From positions 18,981,908 to 19,045,907 of the forward strand of contig JAAONU010000019.1 in the NCBI GenBank assembly GCA_012932295.1: a DNA stretch of 64,000 nt, written 5' to 3'. The position numbers and the translations under genes are program-made. Source of the stretch: Cyclina sinensis. Taxonomy: Eukaryota; Mollusca; Bivalvia; Venerida; Veneridae. The notes below the pieces were generated by a model. That model saw only the letters and a list, made by a program, of their open reading frames with translations. It made no database searches and had not been told where the DNA came from. Below are positions 1-13,800 of the stretch, one piece after another (the stretch's first letter is position 1; each line of letters opens with the position of its first letter).

Positions 1-295
1 TTGGTATATTACATTCTGAACAAACAAATGGATGTTGGCAGTTGATAACTATTCATGAAGAACAAAAATCGTAGATCCTAAGTTCTGTATAGCATAACCT
101 AAGGTTTCAACACATCACTTGAAAAGTAAATACATCTGAACTTGAAATAAGAGCAGTTTTTGAATTTGATTGTTGTTAGCTAAAATGGCCCCAGACACAT
201 GGTGTATGTTAAAGGTAGGGCAACAGTTTGATATAAAAGAATGAAACTTAATTACACATGCATGTTATTGAATATTTGCTTACCCTTTTTTGCAG

Positions 296-3200
296 GTTTG
301 AAAATACTCCGCTGTTACGATGTATGTGAGGTTGTTGGTAGGATTGACACGACTAAAACATTTACTGGGGGACACTGGCATTGCTATAAATGTGCAAATG
401 GTTTAGATAAACGTAACAATGCATATGACCATTACCATTCGCATTTAAAGTATTACGAGTCAAGTTTTCAGATTCATGTCATGCAGGTGAGATTCATGTT
501 CTGTCATTTGCTTTTATTTTGTAAAATGATCAGAAAATGGGTGTCAGAAAAGAAATGAAATCATATCAAATGTTGTTTTTCTTACTCAGCAGGGATTGTA
601 CTTAAGTAATACGTAATTTCTTTTTTGGAAAAAAAAAGTACATTAAGATTGGTTGTTTAACACTATAAATTTGAACTTACTGCTCAAAATCAAATTTAAA
701 AAAAACCTATGATTTTTAATGCTGAGATAATAATTAAAGAAGCTTAGCTAGTTGGTGAACTTATCTGAACAGCATAAAAGCTGACAACTATTAATAATAT
801 AGTAACATCAATATCTGGCTCCATATTTATGTCGTACTTGATTTAAATTTAATTGAGATAAAGATAATAGCAACGGAAGCCCACAGCATTCCTGCAAAGA
901 CTTGCAAAGGTAACCACTTAGGTATACCACTTATGTACATGTAGAAACTGTGCAGCCGTATTTCTTCTTTTTTCTCTCTTTAGGGTGAGCTATTGTGTTT
1001 GATCTATGCCCATTGTCTGTCTTGTGAACATTCTTGTGGCTGCATTCCTTTTCTATCCTTTAGGAAACATGCTCAGAATGTCCCTGTTGCTGTCATGAAC
1101 TAGTTCTAAACTAGGTCATGTGGGTTCAAAAACAAGGGTCACCAGCTCAGCTCAGTATAAAACTTCCTAAGCACTTTCATGGTTCAAAGGTTTTGCCTAG
1201 TCTCGATGAAACTTAGTTAGAAGTGTTTGTTTTGATGATCTCTCTAATGACCATGTGGGGTCAAAAATTAGGTCATCTGCTTAGATGAGTGGGAAAGCTT
1301 GTGAACACTCTAGGGATCACAGTTTTACCCAATCTTCTCTTTTAGTCAGAATGTTTTATAATCTTTTAATAATGAATTTAAAACAAGGTCATGTAGGGTC
1401 AAAACAGGGTCACTGGCACAGATGAGTGGAAAAAACATTTGAACACCTTAGAGGACAGAAGACCCAAATTTCATATTGATCAGAATGTTTCTCTTGATTA
1501 TCTCTTGGGAGGGATTGAAACTGGGTCATGTGGGGTCAAATACTAGGTCATCAGCTCAAAGGAAAAGATAGTGAACACTCAGATGATCTCTGTCTGAAGA
1601 ATTACTGTAAGTTACATTTCTTTAGAAACTAGGATGTCAGGCTAAAAGACATGTAACTCTGTGTGACAGATCATATTTGACCGTAATGTTTTAAATAAGG
1701 CGGTGGTGCTCAGGTGAGCGATATAGAGACATCATGACCCTCTTACTTACAGGATGTATACCCATTTACATCTGGTCAGACTGTCCCACATGAAATACAG
1801 GTGTCTGATTACCACTGGGAAACATACCAGTCTGCTACAAATCTGAATACAATTAGCACAAGTAAGTATATAAAAAAATATATAAATACATAAATAAACA
1901 ACCCTTTATCCTACTGGAAGCAGTTGCCTTATACTTTTTAACTCTAAATTATTTTATGGCAATTTTCATATCAACCCCCCATATCATCATCAAGACCATC
2001 CCAAGAGCTACTATTAACCCATTATCACATACTTTGTAAAGATCAGGTATTTGAATTGTCTGTGGTTAAATCTGATATATTTCAGTAGTTTGGTTTCTCA
2101 GACATTTTTACATATCTTTTTCCATTTTGCTTGTTGGGTTGCAATATTTTGTAGCATCAGCCATATGGCATAATATAGGTTAGATGTGCTAATTTGTGGA
2201 GGCCAGATAGAGGGAAGATATAACTTCTTGATATCAAGGGACTGATAAAATTCAAAGGAAAACACCTATATCAGGGTGAGCGAAAAAGCCTGTATCATAT
2301 CTTTAGAAAGTACAAATGTATGTGATAATGTATAGAACATCGTAAGTCAATGCAGCCAGGCTGTTTGATTATGGTCTGGACTGTTAAATACTTGGTCACA
2401 AAGTTTTCATTGAATACCTGTATAATTGAGTCTGTCCAAAGTGAATGAAGGACAAGACCATTTTTGATATAGAGCAGGATGATGCAAAATTAGGTTGAGA
2501 GGGATCTGTTACAAAATGATGTTCTAACAAGATTTATATCTTGGCACTGATAAGTGAAGCTTTTGTTTAGAAATGTTTTTTTTTTATTCATGTTCTGTTT
2601 GTATTTCAAAGAAATATTGAGTCATTTGTATAAACTGAGCGACTGACTCACAGAATTTAGCTGAAATTTTTTTTACTTTAGAACTTAAGAGAAATTAATA
2701 TACTATGGAAGGAAAATATGCTTCTATACACCTTGAAAACTGAAAACAAAAAAATTGATTTCACCAGGATTTGAACCTATGCCCTTTCGGTCAGTAAAAT
2801 GTAAGGCAGCAATCTACACCACTGAGCCAAAGAGATGAGTTATTCATGTTTGTCAAAATTAATAATATAAATAAAGTATCTACCCTGTGACTAACAAGGT
2901 AAATTTTTTACTGGTAAAAGTGTGTAAAACTTGTGATGTGTTTCTGTACCAAAGAATGAGTCAGTAACTTAGATATGTTCTTCACAATTACAGCCAAAAT
3001 TTCTAGATGTATAAACATTTTCTTTCTTTTTTTTTTGCATCGTGGACCCATCTCTGAGTCAGTCACTTTAATATTACCTTTTTAACTTAACACAAAACAA
3101 TTTATCATGTTAAATAATGAGGACCATTTTTTTATTTTTGTTTGGTTTAATTAAAACTTAATTACTTCTTGTAAGTTGGAAAACTTTCCTCATTGACGGC

Positions 3201-4945
3201 TTCCTTGGTTGAAACCTGTACTCTGGCATGAAGTATGAATTGCAAACAGCAACTGGAGACTTGCAGCTAACAGGATTCAAACTGGCTACTTCAGAATCAG
3301 AAATCCAGTCCAATACTCCTCAGCTACTGCAAACCCCCGTTTGATTTTCGTATTCTTAATTCCTGTCTTTTACAGCAAGCGCTGTTAGTAGCAGTAGTCC
3401 TATGAAGAGAAGCTATGAAGAGGCAGGTTTTGAAGATCTGGAAACAATAGATCACACAGCAGTTTATGTACATGAAGATGAGAGTGGAAATGTAACATCA
3501 ACTTATACAGCACATGTAGGTTTATTCTTGCATTTTGCCAAATATGATTGCAAATGTTATGTGGAAGCCATGGGTAAGAGTTTAGAAAACATGTTTTTTT
3601 TAACGATGACATCATCATAAGGGTCCTAATCTGTAAGGGAGACTGTTATAACACACAAGTTATAGCCTTTGGTACAAAGTGTTAAGGGGTTTATGCTTTT
3701 GCTTTGAATATGATTCTCTGAAGGTGCTTAGTGTATTTCCATGATTTGCAGTGGTCAAATACATGGATTGTGGCATAAGGGGTATAATTAAAAGTAAGGA
3801 AAACCTGCTTAAAAATTAAATACTACAGTTATCTCCTAGGCATTCATACTTAATTAGAGTAAACCTCTGTGTTTTCAGGAAATCCCTACAACTGGAGGTG
3901 ATACTTACGTTATAACAGTGCCTGATGGTCCCGAGTTGACGCAGACAAAAGCCAGAGTGCACGAACTTGAGATTGCTTGTCGAGAACTTGAAAAGGAAAA
4001 TGCTGTGCAGAAGTCACATATAGAATTTCTTCAGGAAAAGGTTATTACTTAAAATTGTTAATTCTCTTGGAAAAAGTTACGATTTTAGATTGTAAATTTG
4101 GCTTTTCCTTATGCAGAATACAGATTCACCCAAGAGAAATTGTAGTATAGAATAATGATGAAAGAAAGATGTAAAACAACAAATACTATTATAGTTCAAG
4201 TCCCTTGCTGCCTTGAATTTGAATCTGGGTCGTAAGTGTTTTTCATTGAAATACACATTGGTGAAGCTTTCTGATATTATCATTATGTTGATGTCTTGAA
4301 CAGGATGCTGAGCAGTCAGAACTTATTGAACAATACAAGAAGGAGAAGCAAGATCTTATGTTGCAGATTGAAGATCTCAAAACACAAGTTGAAAGTCTGA
4401 AATCAGCAAAAGTTGCAAATCAAAAATCACTAGGAAAATCCTCTGGGAACTTGACTATGCAGCATGTAAGTTCTGTGGTAAATGAACAAGACATATCACA
4501 AGGATACAGTGACTTTGAGCAAATCCACAGCAACATGGAAGCTTATTATGACAGAGCAAAAAAAATGGAAGAAAGATTAAAAGCTGAAAAGATAAGACTC
4601 GAAATAGAAAAGAATTCCAGTAACATCATGCCTACCCCTGTACATAACTATGCGACAAGGGGTGCTGGTGTGAAGTACATTGCAGTAAAATTAAGTAATG
4701 ACTCTCTTCTAAAACCATGTAAAGCAATCATCGGTAAACCTCAGCCATTTAAGGAAGAGTCTACTAGAATAGGTGTTGTATCATCCGGGACTCCAAAAAT
4801 TGTTGAAATCCGTGCAGAGGCCAGTTCTAGTCATGCTACAGCAATGGAGGAAATGTGTAAACAGTTGTCAAGTATGAGAAAAGATATTGAGCTTATTAAA
4901 CAAGCAGCATTAGGCGGCAGTTCAGGACACGTTAGCTCATCATGA
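296..4945 (+). CDS. C2H2 zinc-finger / coiled-coil protein, copy A (5' partial)
   Basis: Five exons join in one frame: 296-486, 1753-1861, 3376-3515, 3879-4040 and 4304-4945 (stop TGA). All have AG acceptors and GT donors. The frame enters the first exon with two bases of a split codon, so the 5' end lies left of the window. The visible part is about 413 residues. The first exon encodes a CxxC pair (CYDVC), then HWHCYKC and HYHSH, giving a classical C-x2-C-x12-H-x3-H finger. Exon 4 and the start of exon 5 form a long coiled coil (ARVHELEIACRELEKENAVQ onward). A second charged helix follows (YYDRAKKMEERLKAEKIRLE), and the C-terminus is Ser-rich. The gene parallels the minus-strand gene at 7861-13992, with which it converges. 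A nuclear DNA-binding or scaffold role is inferred from the domains only. I do not recognise the family name; the exon model is well supported by phase continuity. Confidence 0.8.
1040..1735. repeat. Intronic repeat with degenerate ~150-bp units
   Basis: Three to four loose units share GGTCATGTGGGGTCAAA-like segments, 'gggtcac..gctcagatgag' and 'gtgaacactctagggatca'. The element ends in 'gctcaggtgagcgatatag', the same end type as the repeat at 35281-36871. It fills most of intron 1 of the zinc-finger gene copy A. Confidence 0.6.
2762..2831 (-). repeat. tRNA-derived sequence (pseudo-tRNA/SINE head)
   Basis: Read on the minus strand there is an A-box-like TGGCTCAGTGG and a B-box-like GGTTCAAATCC at tRNA spacing, but no convincing acceptor stem. 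It lies in intron 2 of copy A. It is most likely a tRNA-derived repeat rather than a working tRNA gene. Confidence 0.4.
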
Positions 4946-5157
4946 TTATATACGGGTTAAAAGACGTGTATTATTTTATCCAAGTAAGGTGAATTCACTT
5001 AATGAATGATAGCAGCTTCTAATTCAGTTTGTTTCTTCAGTCGAAAATGCTGTATTCATTGACATTCTGTTGTTGCATAGCAATGTTCAATGTCTTGAAC
5101 AGGATAAAATATTTTTGTTGAATGCAAATGCACTCATTCTTGTATTGTAATTATTTA

Positions 5158-5163
5158 AATAAA
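5158..5163 (+). promoter_or_regulatory. Polyadenylation signal AATAAA, zinc-finger gene copy A
   Basis: A canonical AATAAA lies about 210 bp after the TGA at 4943-4945, followed by a T/G-rich stretch. It is the first canonical signal downstream and the likely 3' end of copy A. Confidence 0.6.
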
Positions 5164-5971
5164 GAAGTTGTATTAAAGTGTTGATAACATCTATTTCAAG
5201 TACTTTTAATGTGGTAATGTTCAACTAATATGTAGTTGGACATTTCAGTTACAAGATTCATTCCCATTATATATTCTGAGAAAATTTGCACACAGAAAAA
5301 GGCTTCTTAACCTTGGTCAAGAGGGCTTTTTTATGCCATATACTGTAACCAGTGTGCTTATTTGTCTTTTCATTTGTCCACTTTTAACTTTTAAAGTGAT
5401 TGGATGTCAAAATAATTTGGAAATGATAACCAGAGGCATCACTTTGTTTGTATGACACATTTCTGTATGTCAAGTTATGGCTTGATCACCAAGGGCAATT
5501 GTATTGTGTGTATGACTCGTATCTGTTTGTCAAAAGCTAAGGCCACAGTATTGAAAGACAGTCTTTTAAAAAATTCTTACAACATTAATGACTTGTCCAA
5601 CAAAAAAGCCACATCCATTTAAAAGAGATCAATAGATAGTCACATTGCATCTGTGAAAACCAGTCAGATTTGTATAAATTTTACCGTGATTATTCAAGTG
5701 TACAGTTCAAATGCAGTTTTACAGATCACAATTTTACAAAATTATAGTTTACTACGAAATCATTGTTTGGTCCTGAGCATGTTTTTCTGTATATTTGACA
5801 TGGAAAATGTTGAGATTTAATGAAATGGGAAAGAACAAATATTGTGATAAAAACAATTCAAGCCACAAAATATAATGATGTAAACAACCAGATTTCATTT
5901 TGATTATACAAAAACTGTTGCCTAAAGTTTAACATATCATTGAAACTAGTTCTTGCCTGTCAATAATACTC

Positions 5972-6412
5972 TTAAAGGGGCTGTGCTCCAAATGACAAAA
6001 AAAGGAAAGTTTTCTTGTATTATAAATTTCTTGTAATATTTATGACTAATGCTTAAGAAATAACTTACTGACAAAGGATAAGTCAAATAATTACATTATA
6101 AATTGATTTTTTTCCCTTTCAAAGTGCTATACCGTAACGCGACGGTATAACTATATCGTATAAGATTTAAAGTAAATATCTGTAATATCACATGCGGCGA
6201 TGGTGGTGACAGTAAAAGTGTTGGAAATATTTTGTTAACATGAGGGTCCAGAGTTCAAATCAGGCTGGAGCGAAAATATTTTTTTTATTCTATTTTGACT
6301 TTTATACTCAGTTTTGAAGTAAAATATTATGTTGTTATAATCTCCCGGCATCTAAATATGTAATTTATAGAAAAATTTTTTTAATGTCAAATCTGGAGTA
6401 CAGCCTCTTTAA
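5972..6412 (+). mobile_element. TTAA-flanked MITE, copy 1 (441 bp)
   Basis: TTAA occurs at both ends (5972-5975 and 6409-6412). Next to them are imperfect terminal inverted repeats: AGGGGCTGTGCTCCA on the left, and AGAGGCTGTACTCCA as the complement of the right end. A second near-identical copy lies at 43537-43983 in the same orientation. There is no ORF, so it is non-autonomous. Inside are a CpG-containing palindrome (TATACCGT/ACGGTATA, 6128-6149) and a B-box-like GAGTTCAAATC. TTAA targets suggest piggyBac-type mobilisation, which is inference. It lies between the two convergent genes. Confidence 0.8.
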
Positions 6413-7107
6413 GTTTTGTAAACAAAAAACCACAACAGAGGGTTGAGTTATCAGTTAAAAAGATAAAGACTAATATAAACCTGGTTTCTGTGTAATGTTT
6501 TGAAATATAAAGGAAAACAACATTAAAAAAATCCCATGTGAAGTTATAAATGATATCTGACATTGTCCAATTAAAAGTGCACCTTGTATAAACAACGTTT
6601 CTGTAACTTCTAATCACCTGTTTGTAAAATCAGAGTTATTGTGCAAACTCATATTTATCAAAATTAAAAATGACAAACATATATTCTTCCTTTTCTGCAT
6701 TTCTTTATTTTATATCATGACAATTAACTAACATAAGTTTATAAATAACAATGGTCAAATTATTGTCTATAAAAAGCCAAAAACTTTGGGTAGAAACAAA
6801 GGTGAGATACTAAGAAATATGCTGGTCCATTTCAGATTCATGAAACTGATAGGACTGTTTCTTTGACAAGTCAGTTATGCAACAATATAATATTACTAAT
6901 ACATGTAATAACCATTTTCTGTTAACAACTTGTGCCTTTCTCCATACTCCGCAGCAGAGAAACACTTCAAGTAAAATGTTATTTGCAGTCGTAAAACTGG
7001 TTTGAGTTTAATGCCTTATAACAGTCTAACAAACCATAGTTCCTGTGAAGCATATTACCTTAGATTAAAGTAATGGAAATTACGAGGTTTTCTGTACAGT
7101 CATTTAT

Positions 7108-7775
7108 TAACCAGGTTTTCAACTAAGTTGAAACCTGGTTATTAGATTGGGGTATGGCAGGCGTCAAACTGATGGTTTCCATTCAATAACTTTAGTTTGG
7201 ATTGACCAATCTTTAACGAAACTTGGTATAAAGCATCCTTGCATGGAAACCTAGCTTGGGATTGTATTTGGGGTCAGTCCAATCAAGCTCAAGGTTACTA
7301 AAAATAGAAAATTGGTTTCCAGTCAATAACCTAAGTATTTATTGGTCAATCTTGACCAAACTTGGTATATATCACCCTTGCATGAAACCTAGCTTAGGAT
7401 TGTATTTAGGAGCAGTTGGGTCAAGGTCACTTTCTAAAAATAGAAAATCAGTTACTGATAAATAACTTGGGATTAAATTGACCGATCTAGATGATACTTT
7501 GTATAAAGCATCCTTGTAGCATCCTGAGACCTGCATGCATTTCGTACGCCCTCAAAAATTATTTTTATGACTTCATACAGATTATACATATATGCTGCAT
7601 TGTTCAAATGTTTAATAATCATATAGTCTCTAGTCTTTATGGTATAGTTATTTTAGGAGTCCTCAGTCATAAGTTCTTGGGTTTAGATCAGGTTCACAGT
7701 TGTCTTTAAAAAAAAAACATTTTTCTTTTGTAAAATAATTTGGTGAAACATTGAAAACCTGGTTTCGTTGCATGG
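7108..7775. mobile_element. Inverted-end repeat in the 3' flank of the minus-strand zinc-finger gene
   Basis: It begins with a short palindrome, AACCAGGTTTTCAAC..GTTGAAACCTGGTT, and ends near 7750-7775 with GAAAACCTGGTTTCG, so the ends are inverted relative to each other. The interior repeats 'aacttggtataaagcatccttgcatg' in two to three degenerate units. It starts less than 100 bp past the stop of copy B. The minus-strand poly(A) candidates (ATTAAA at 7611-7616, AATAAA at 7338-7343) fall inside it, so the 3' UTR may be transposon-derived. Confidence 0.55.
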
Positions 7776-7860
7776 CGGAATTTCTTGTTAACATATGGCA
7801 AAAAAAAATGTTGAATTCAAAACCAAAATTAAATTCTACAGGAAGGTTTGAAAGAGCTTG

Positions 7861-10800
7861 CTATACTTTTTCTTTTCTTCTTTTTGCTGCAGGCTCGTCA
7901 CACATATTTCCATCATTTTCAATTATCGGATTTTCTCCGTCCAGTTCATGCGGTAAACTATGCACAAGTATTTCATGGTATTCATTTTCTTTTACAAAGT
8001 TATCATCTTTTTCATTATCATTTTCTATCTCATCTGTCTCCTTTCCATCGTCAACAACTTCTGTAGAGTCTACTTCACTTATTTCAGTCTGTATTGAACT
8101 AGAACCAACCTCATTTGCATCCGTCCCATTAAAGTCAAGAGACACGGCTACTTGAGCGGAATTATTGCTATTGTCAAAAGCTTGTAAATTAACAGTCTGA
8201 CCCAAATGGGAACCTAGAGCATTTGCATTTAACACAAGCATCTTCGGCTGTGCAGCTGGTACGAGCGAATGTTTTAACTGTGTAATCTGTTGACGGATCA
8301 GCTGTTTGTGTTGCGACTCAAGCTGGTTGCACAGATCTTGGATGGCACGGTCCTGAGGTACAGAGAAGCCCTGTTGTAACTGGTGAAGTTGTTCTAATAA
8401 ACCTTGCTCTCGCACTTTGTATGCTGCTATCTGCTCAGTCTGCTCCTCTATCTGTCAACACATGCAAGTTGTAAAACAAATACTTAATAACAGAAATACC
8501 AAATATTTATACAGTAAAAATTTATATTTCACTCTAATAGCAAAAATTTACATTTCACTCCAATAGTAAATATTCATATTTAACTCGATGTACAAATATT
8601 TAATTGTGCTAAGAGTTATATAATCTTTAAATATAAACTTAAGGTGCATCCTAATGCAGGTTCATCGTAAGTTTTATGGCAATGAAAAAATGTGAAAAAA
8701 TCGTATTTTCTGCATGTTGTTAAAGCCTGTTTTAAATACAGAAATACAATGTAATTGACGGTTAAAGATCCAGTTCCATTTGCAAAGATGAAATACGCAA
8801 CAACTATATTTTATCTAAGGAGCATCAAAATTTATGGAAGACTTTGATATCTGTTTTGTTTGTGATAAATTTAGATCTGCCTTGGGTCTTGTGACTACCC
8901 ACTTGACAAAAGCTGATATGCATTAAGGGAATGTATCATCAAGTTAGTGAAACTGTAGGTGTTTCCAGCAGATTTGTAGATACAAGGAAGAAAATTTTGC
9001 TGTTTGAATGTTAGCAGCACAGTTGTAATAGATATGTAGATTTAAATGCTGTTATTGTAATATATTAGATCTTATTAGTGAGAAGCAAAAACAGGCCATT
9101 TTCCATGCAACTTCTGTACAGGTCATATTCAGTTAACAAAAACAAACCTTTTTACTGAGCAGAGCTATATGTGCTTTTTGTTCAGCCTTCTCTTTCTCAA
9201 GCTGAGCAACTTTTTCTCTTAATTCTTGTACAGTTTCATCTGTGTTCTCGTCCACATCATCTGATATTGTAAGATCAGGTGGGTCAGCATCCTGTAAATA
9301 CATTCACATTCTTCCTTCCACAAATTTACATTTTTGTCCGTTTAAACCAGGAAAATATCCAAATATGATTCTGTTTAAATGAGGAAAATATCCCAATATA
9401 AATGTAACAGACTGTGGGTGAGGCATTGCACTAACTCTGCAATACATTATTTACATGTATATCTTATGTGACTGCTTGAAGACTGTTCAAGGTCAGGACT
9501 GGCACCTATGAAAGCAGGCAATCTATAACAATTATTTATATCTCTAAGGACCCATTAAGTTTTCTCTTTGAATTAAATTTCAAGTGATTAGTACTACCTG
9601 AGAAGAGCACAGCTCCTGAACCCCAAGGTTCCCCTGACCATCATCCTGGATAATCATAATGGTTTGTGTGTCTGCCACACCCACAGTCTCCACTGCACCT
9701 ACTCCTGGCATTGACACCATGCCATCCAAACCACGTCCAAGCAGTGTAAGACCACCAGACTGACCTTCAAACAAAATATGACACACATGGTTGGCTAAGA
9801 AAAACCAGGATTAATCCAGGGAGAGCAATCTTTAAACAAAACTGCTGTGGTTTTCTTTTTTCCAATATCTAATTCATTTGCTTATTTACTTTTAAAAGAA
9901 TATCAACTGAAGAACTCTTGACAATAAACAGCCTCAATCCAAACCCTCTAACAAACATGTTAATCTGGCTGGAACAGTCGAGACTTTACCTGTTATTAAC
10001 AATATATCAACTTTATCAACACTACACATTACTACAAGCAGAAGTTTGAAGTCAATGGTAAGATTTTTTTCAAACTAAAAAGAACTTTCAGCACTTGACT
10101 GTGCACTAACATTTGGTTTTGTTTTAGATTCACTCCCTTAGCCACTTATCCTTAGTCACTAATTAGCATATTTAGCTGTTTGACAGAATACAGTTTGTTA
10201 ATATTTTGATGTACATACTAGATACCCCATCAATGAGTCCAGCACTCACAGAGAAACTGTCTGTATGTATAGAGGAGGCTGCTTCCTCAGTTTCAAATGC
10301 CTGGTTTACTGGCTGGTTGATGTCCTAGGATGATAAGGGAAAAAAAGACATGTAACATGTAACAGTCACAAACTGATATTCTCCTTATACAATAAAAAGC
10401 TGTAGATGCTGCAATCATACAAATACATGAAATTTTGTTTAAAGTTTTCAAAAATAATCAGACTTTGTATGTCCATTAAATCTTTTTGTTTGTGAAACAT
10501 ACAGTCATACTGGTCATTTGCATGACATTTTTTACAAGGAAAGAGAAACTTTGCATTTTCCTTCTTGATATCTATGTGTTTATGACCATTTATGATGAAA
10601 AGTGAGCATGTTGGGCACAAATATTCCAACCACTATGCCAGTCAAAATAGTTGTATTTTTTATAAACCTTTTAATGCAGAATATTGGAGACACAGGGATT
10701 CATTATTACCTGTGCAATTTGAATCTGGAATGTTGTCTGTGGATTTCTGAAGTGGGTTTTATAATGTTTGATGGCCTCGTCTCTTCTATTAAAACCATTC

Positions 10801-13800
10801 CGACATTTATAACAATGCCAGTGAGCTCCCTTGAACTTCTTCTCTCCCTTTATAACTCCAACAATATCACATCTGTCACAGCAACGAAGTACTTTCAATC
10901 CTGTAAATTTTTTTAAGGGCTAATTTTTTCAGTAGAACACATGTTGGACACTATATATATGACATTTGAAAACTTAATCATCAAACTGAGAGAAAAAAGT
11001 CAAAGCCATGTTAAATGTTTCCACATGTACACAGCATTTCATAGTTACTGAAGAATGAAAATTCAGTGTGGTACTGTATCACACTTCTTACAAATTTAAT
11101 GGATGCCGAGCCATGGTAGTTAAAGAACATTTAATATAATTATTTAAATCATATTGAATTTCCTCCTGAAGATAAAACATTTTTGGTAGGCAAAAAGTCA
11201 ATATCAAATAATTATTTTTAAAAAATTACTTTCTAGTGCCATTGAATTACCTTTAAGTTACCAAGTACAAACTACAAGAAATGTAACCTGCAAATTCAAT
11301 TCCTTTATCAACATGCTTTACTCTGTAGTGAGCTTTGAGGATAACAGGATCTGTGTAGGATTCAGTCTTCACACAAAATGGACAGTGCATGTGTGGTGCC
11401 TTGTCAGCACAGGCTGCATCAAAACACTGGACTGGGGTGTAGTTTGTCTCTGTTCCCTTAATTCTAACACTTGGATGTGTCTGAAAAAAGAAGTAACAAA
11501 AATTGTAACAGCAAATAGACTGGCTCTAAAAATCAAAACAAATTGTTGTTCTCTAGATATAAAATTTTCTCTTGTTCACATGCCTTAGGATTGCAATGCA
11601 GTGAAACTTCAAGATCTCTAAGTCAGCCAGGGATGAGAAATATGTTCAAGTCATTCAATTGCTCAATATCAAGTTTTACTTATGAAACTACCGTTTGTTT
11701 TCATCTCCGATTAAAGTAAAGTAATTCACGGTACTCTGCCGACATTAAAGGAAATCCATTTCTATCGTATTAATTTGCCTGTTGTTAAATTTTATCTGTA
11801 ACTGAACCACCAAAACCACCTGGCTGGCTCAGCTGGTAGAGATACGGACTAGTGTCTAGGGGGTTGTGGGTTCAAGTCCCACTTATCTCCCTTGGTTTAC
11901 AACAAAGGTGTCAGAAGTAAGATGGCAGGAGTAGGATGGCAGGTGCCCCTCTTGATACACACTAGTGTCCCAGGAGACAAGGGTTCCAGTCTCATGTTTG
12001 GTCAACTTTTCATCCTTGGTTTACAACAATGGTGTATGTAATAAAAGGCAGGAGTGTCTGGGTTGACTTTTCAAGGTAAAATGGGGAGGAGTGTGGTGTT
12101 GGCAAAACCATGGCAAGCACTGGGCTAGCTCAGTTGGTAGCACTACAAACGAGTGTCCCTGTCGTCATGACACTCACATCGGGTTCACTTTACTCCCTTT
12201 GTTTACAACAATACCTTGGAAGTAAACAAAATCAATAAAGGACAGAAACTGACTACCAACAACATGGTTAGAGTGTGTGGAGCACTTGCTAGTTAAACAA
12301 CACTATCCATGGTTAGTACAAGGATGGGTGTCCGTCCAAAACCCATGTCATCGGCCAGGTTACTATAATGGTGTCAGCAGTATATCACGAACATCCGCCA
12401 AGTTTTTACCATGCTTAGTGCCTGAGTGCACAGGAAGTGCAGAGTTAGATTCCTTGTATTATTGGAGCAGAAAGAGCTTTCTGTAGGAAAATGTACAGTT
12501 GATGCCCAGCTTCTGAAGGTTAAAGAGTGGTAGTCCAACTGATCAGACTTGCTGAAGAGACATAGAGAAAATTTTTGATAGGCCATGTCTTTTTCTAAGT
12601 CCAGCCACAAGTTGCATTTTTATGCATGGAAAATGCCCAATTAGAAGTCATTGGGAGTGATTACCAGCATTATTTGGGAGTAATGACCAACATAACCTTT
12701 TAGAGAAACAATTTTTATACAAGTTCTCAAAATATCACTTTTCAATAAAAAACTTCAGACATCAAATCTGACTTAAATTGCAATCGCACCATTTATTGTC
12801 TATACAGTTGGCCATTTCTGAATAGCTGGAATGAGGTAAATGGTGCATAGATAAACATTAGCCACAGCGTAACACAGGTATCCAGAAATCTCTCAGGAAT
12901 TTTCAATTAACTCTAAATTAAATACATCAAAAGCTGTGAACTCATTGAAATTAAGTAATAAATAATTTACAAATACTTACTAATCAAAACTGTTCATTAG
13001 ATAAAAGAAATTCCATTTCATGTAAGTTAACTCCATCTTAACCGATTAAACATAGTGATTTTTCTACCATTATTTAAGAGTGAAGTCATGAGACCCAAAA
13101 AAATTTTGAGTGCAGATATGAAACAAATCACAAATGCACTTCACGGCGACAAGATCTAATGTTTTTTTTTTTTTTCACTAGAATAGTAATTATATACATG
13201 TCCATTCGATGTTTGGTACAAATCGGATATTAATTTATATGTTAACAGGAAATATTGATCAAAACCAACAGTAGTATTGCCACTGAATTTTTCATGCATA
13301 AAAATGACTGTTAAAATTAGACATTAATACAGTTTGACAATAATGAAAAAAATGTCTATAAAATGGGTCAAACCATCAACGCCAAATTTATTAGGCTAAA
13401 AGAGGTGAGGAGTGTAGCAGACACCGGTTAGATAAGGCACTTCCAACAGTCTGGCTGTTGGACTAGCTCTTTAATGACATTGTTAGAATGTCTGGAAAAT
13501 TTGCTAGTTAAGCAATGTTATCCATGGTTAGTACCTTGACGGGTGTCCTAAATCAACCTCATCACCCAAGTTAATCAAAATAATTCAAGTGACGTCTTGA
13601 GCAAATTCTAAGATATATTTGTTATGGGACAGAATCTCGGAGGCGAGATATTGACCCATACAAAAACATTAAACAATATCTTGACTTGCGTACAATTAGT
13701 TAGACTAGATTCCCTATACCAAAGTTACATATAAATCGCAATCGAAAGACAATCAGTAATGTAAGGAGAGGAGATGGAAATCAGATTCATGAGCCCTGGA

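Noticed and set aside
7751..8155. 134-residue plus-strand frame
   Set aside because: It is the antisense shadow of the last exon of the minus-strand zinc-finger gene, running in from repeat sequence.
11821..11891. Functional tRNA gene
   Set aside because: A- and B-box-like segments are present, but acceptor-stem ends do not pair and related segments recur nearby, so it is a tRNA-derived repeat.
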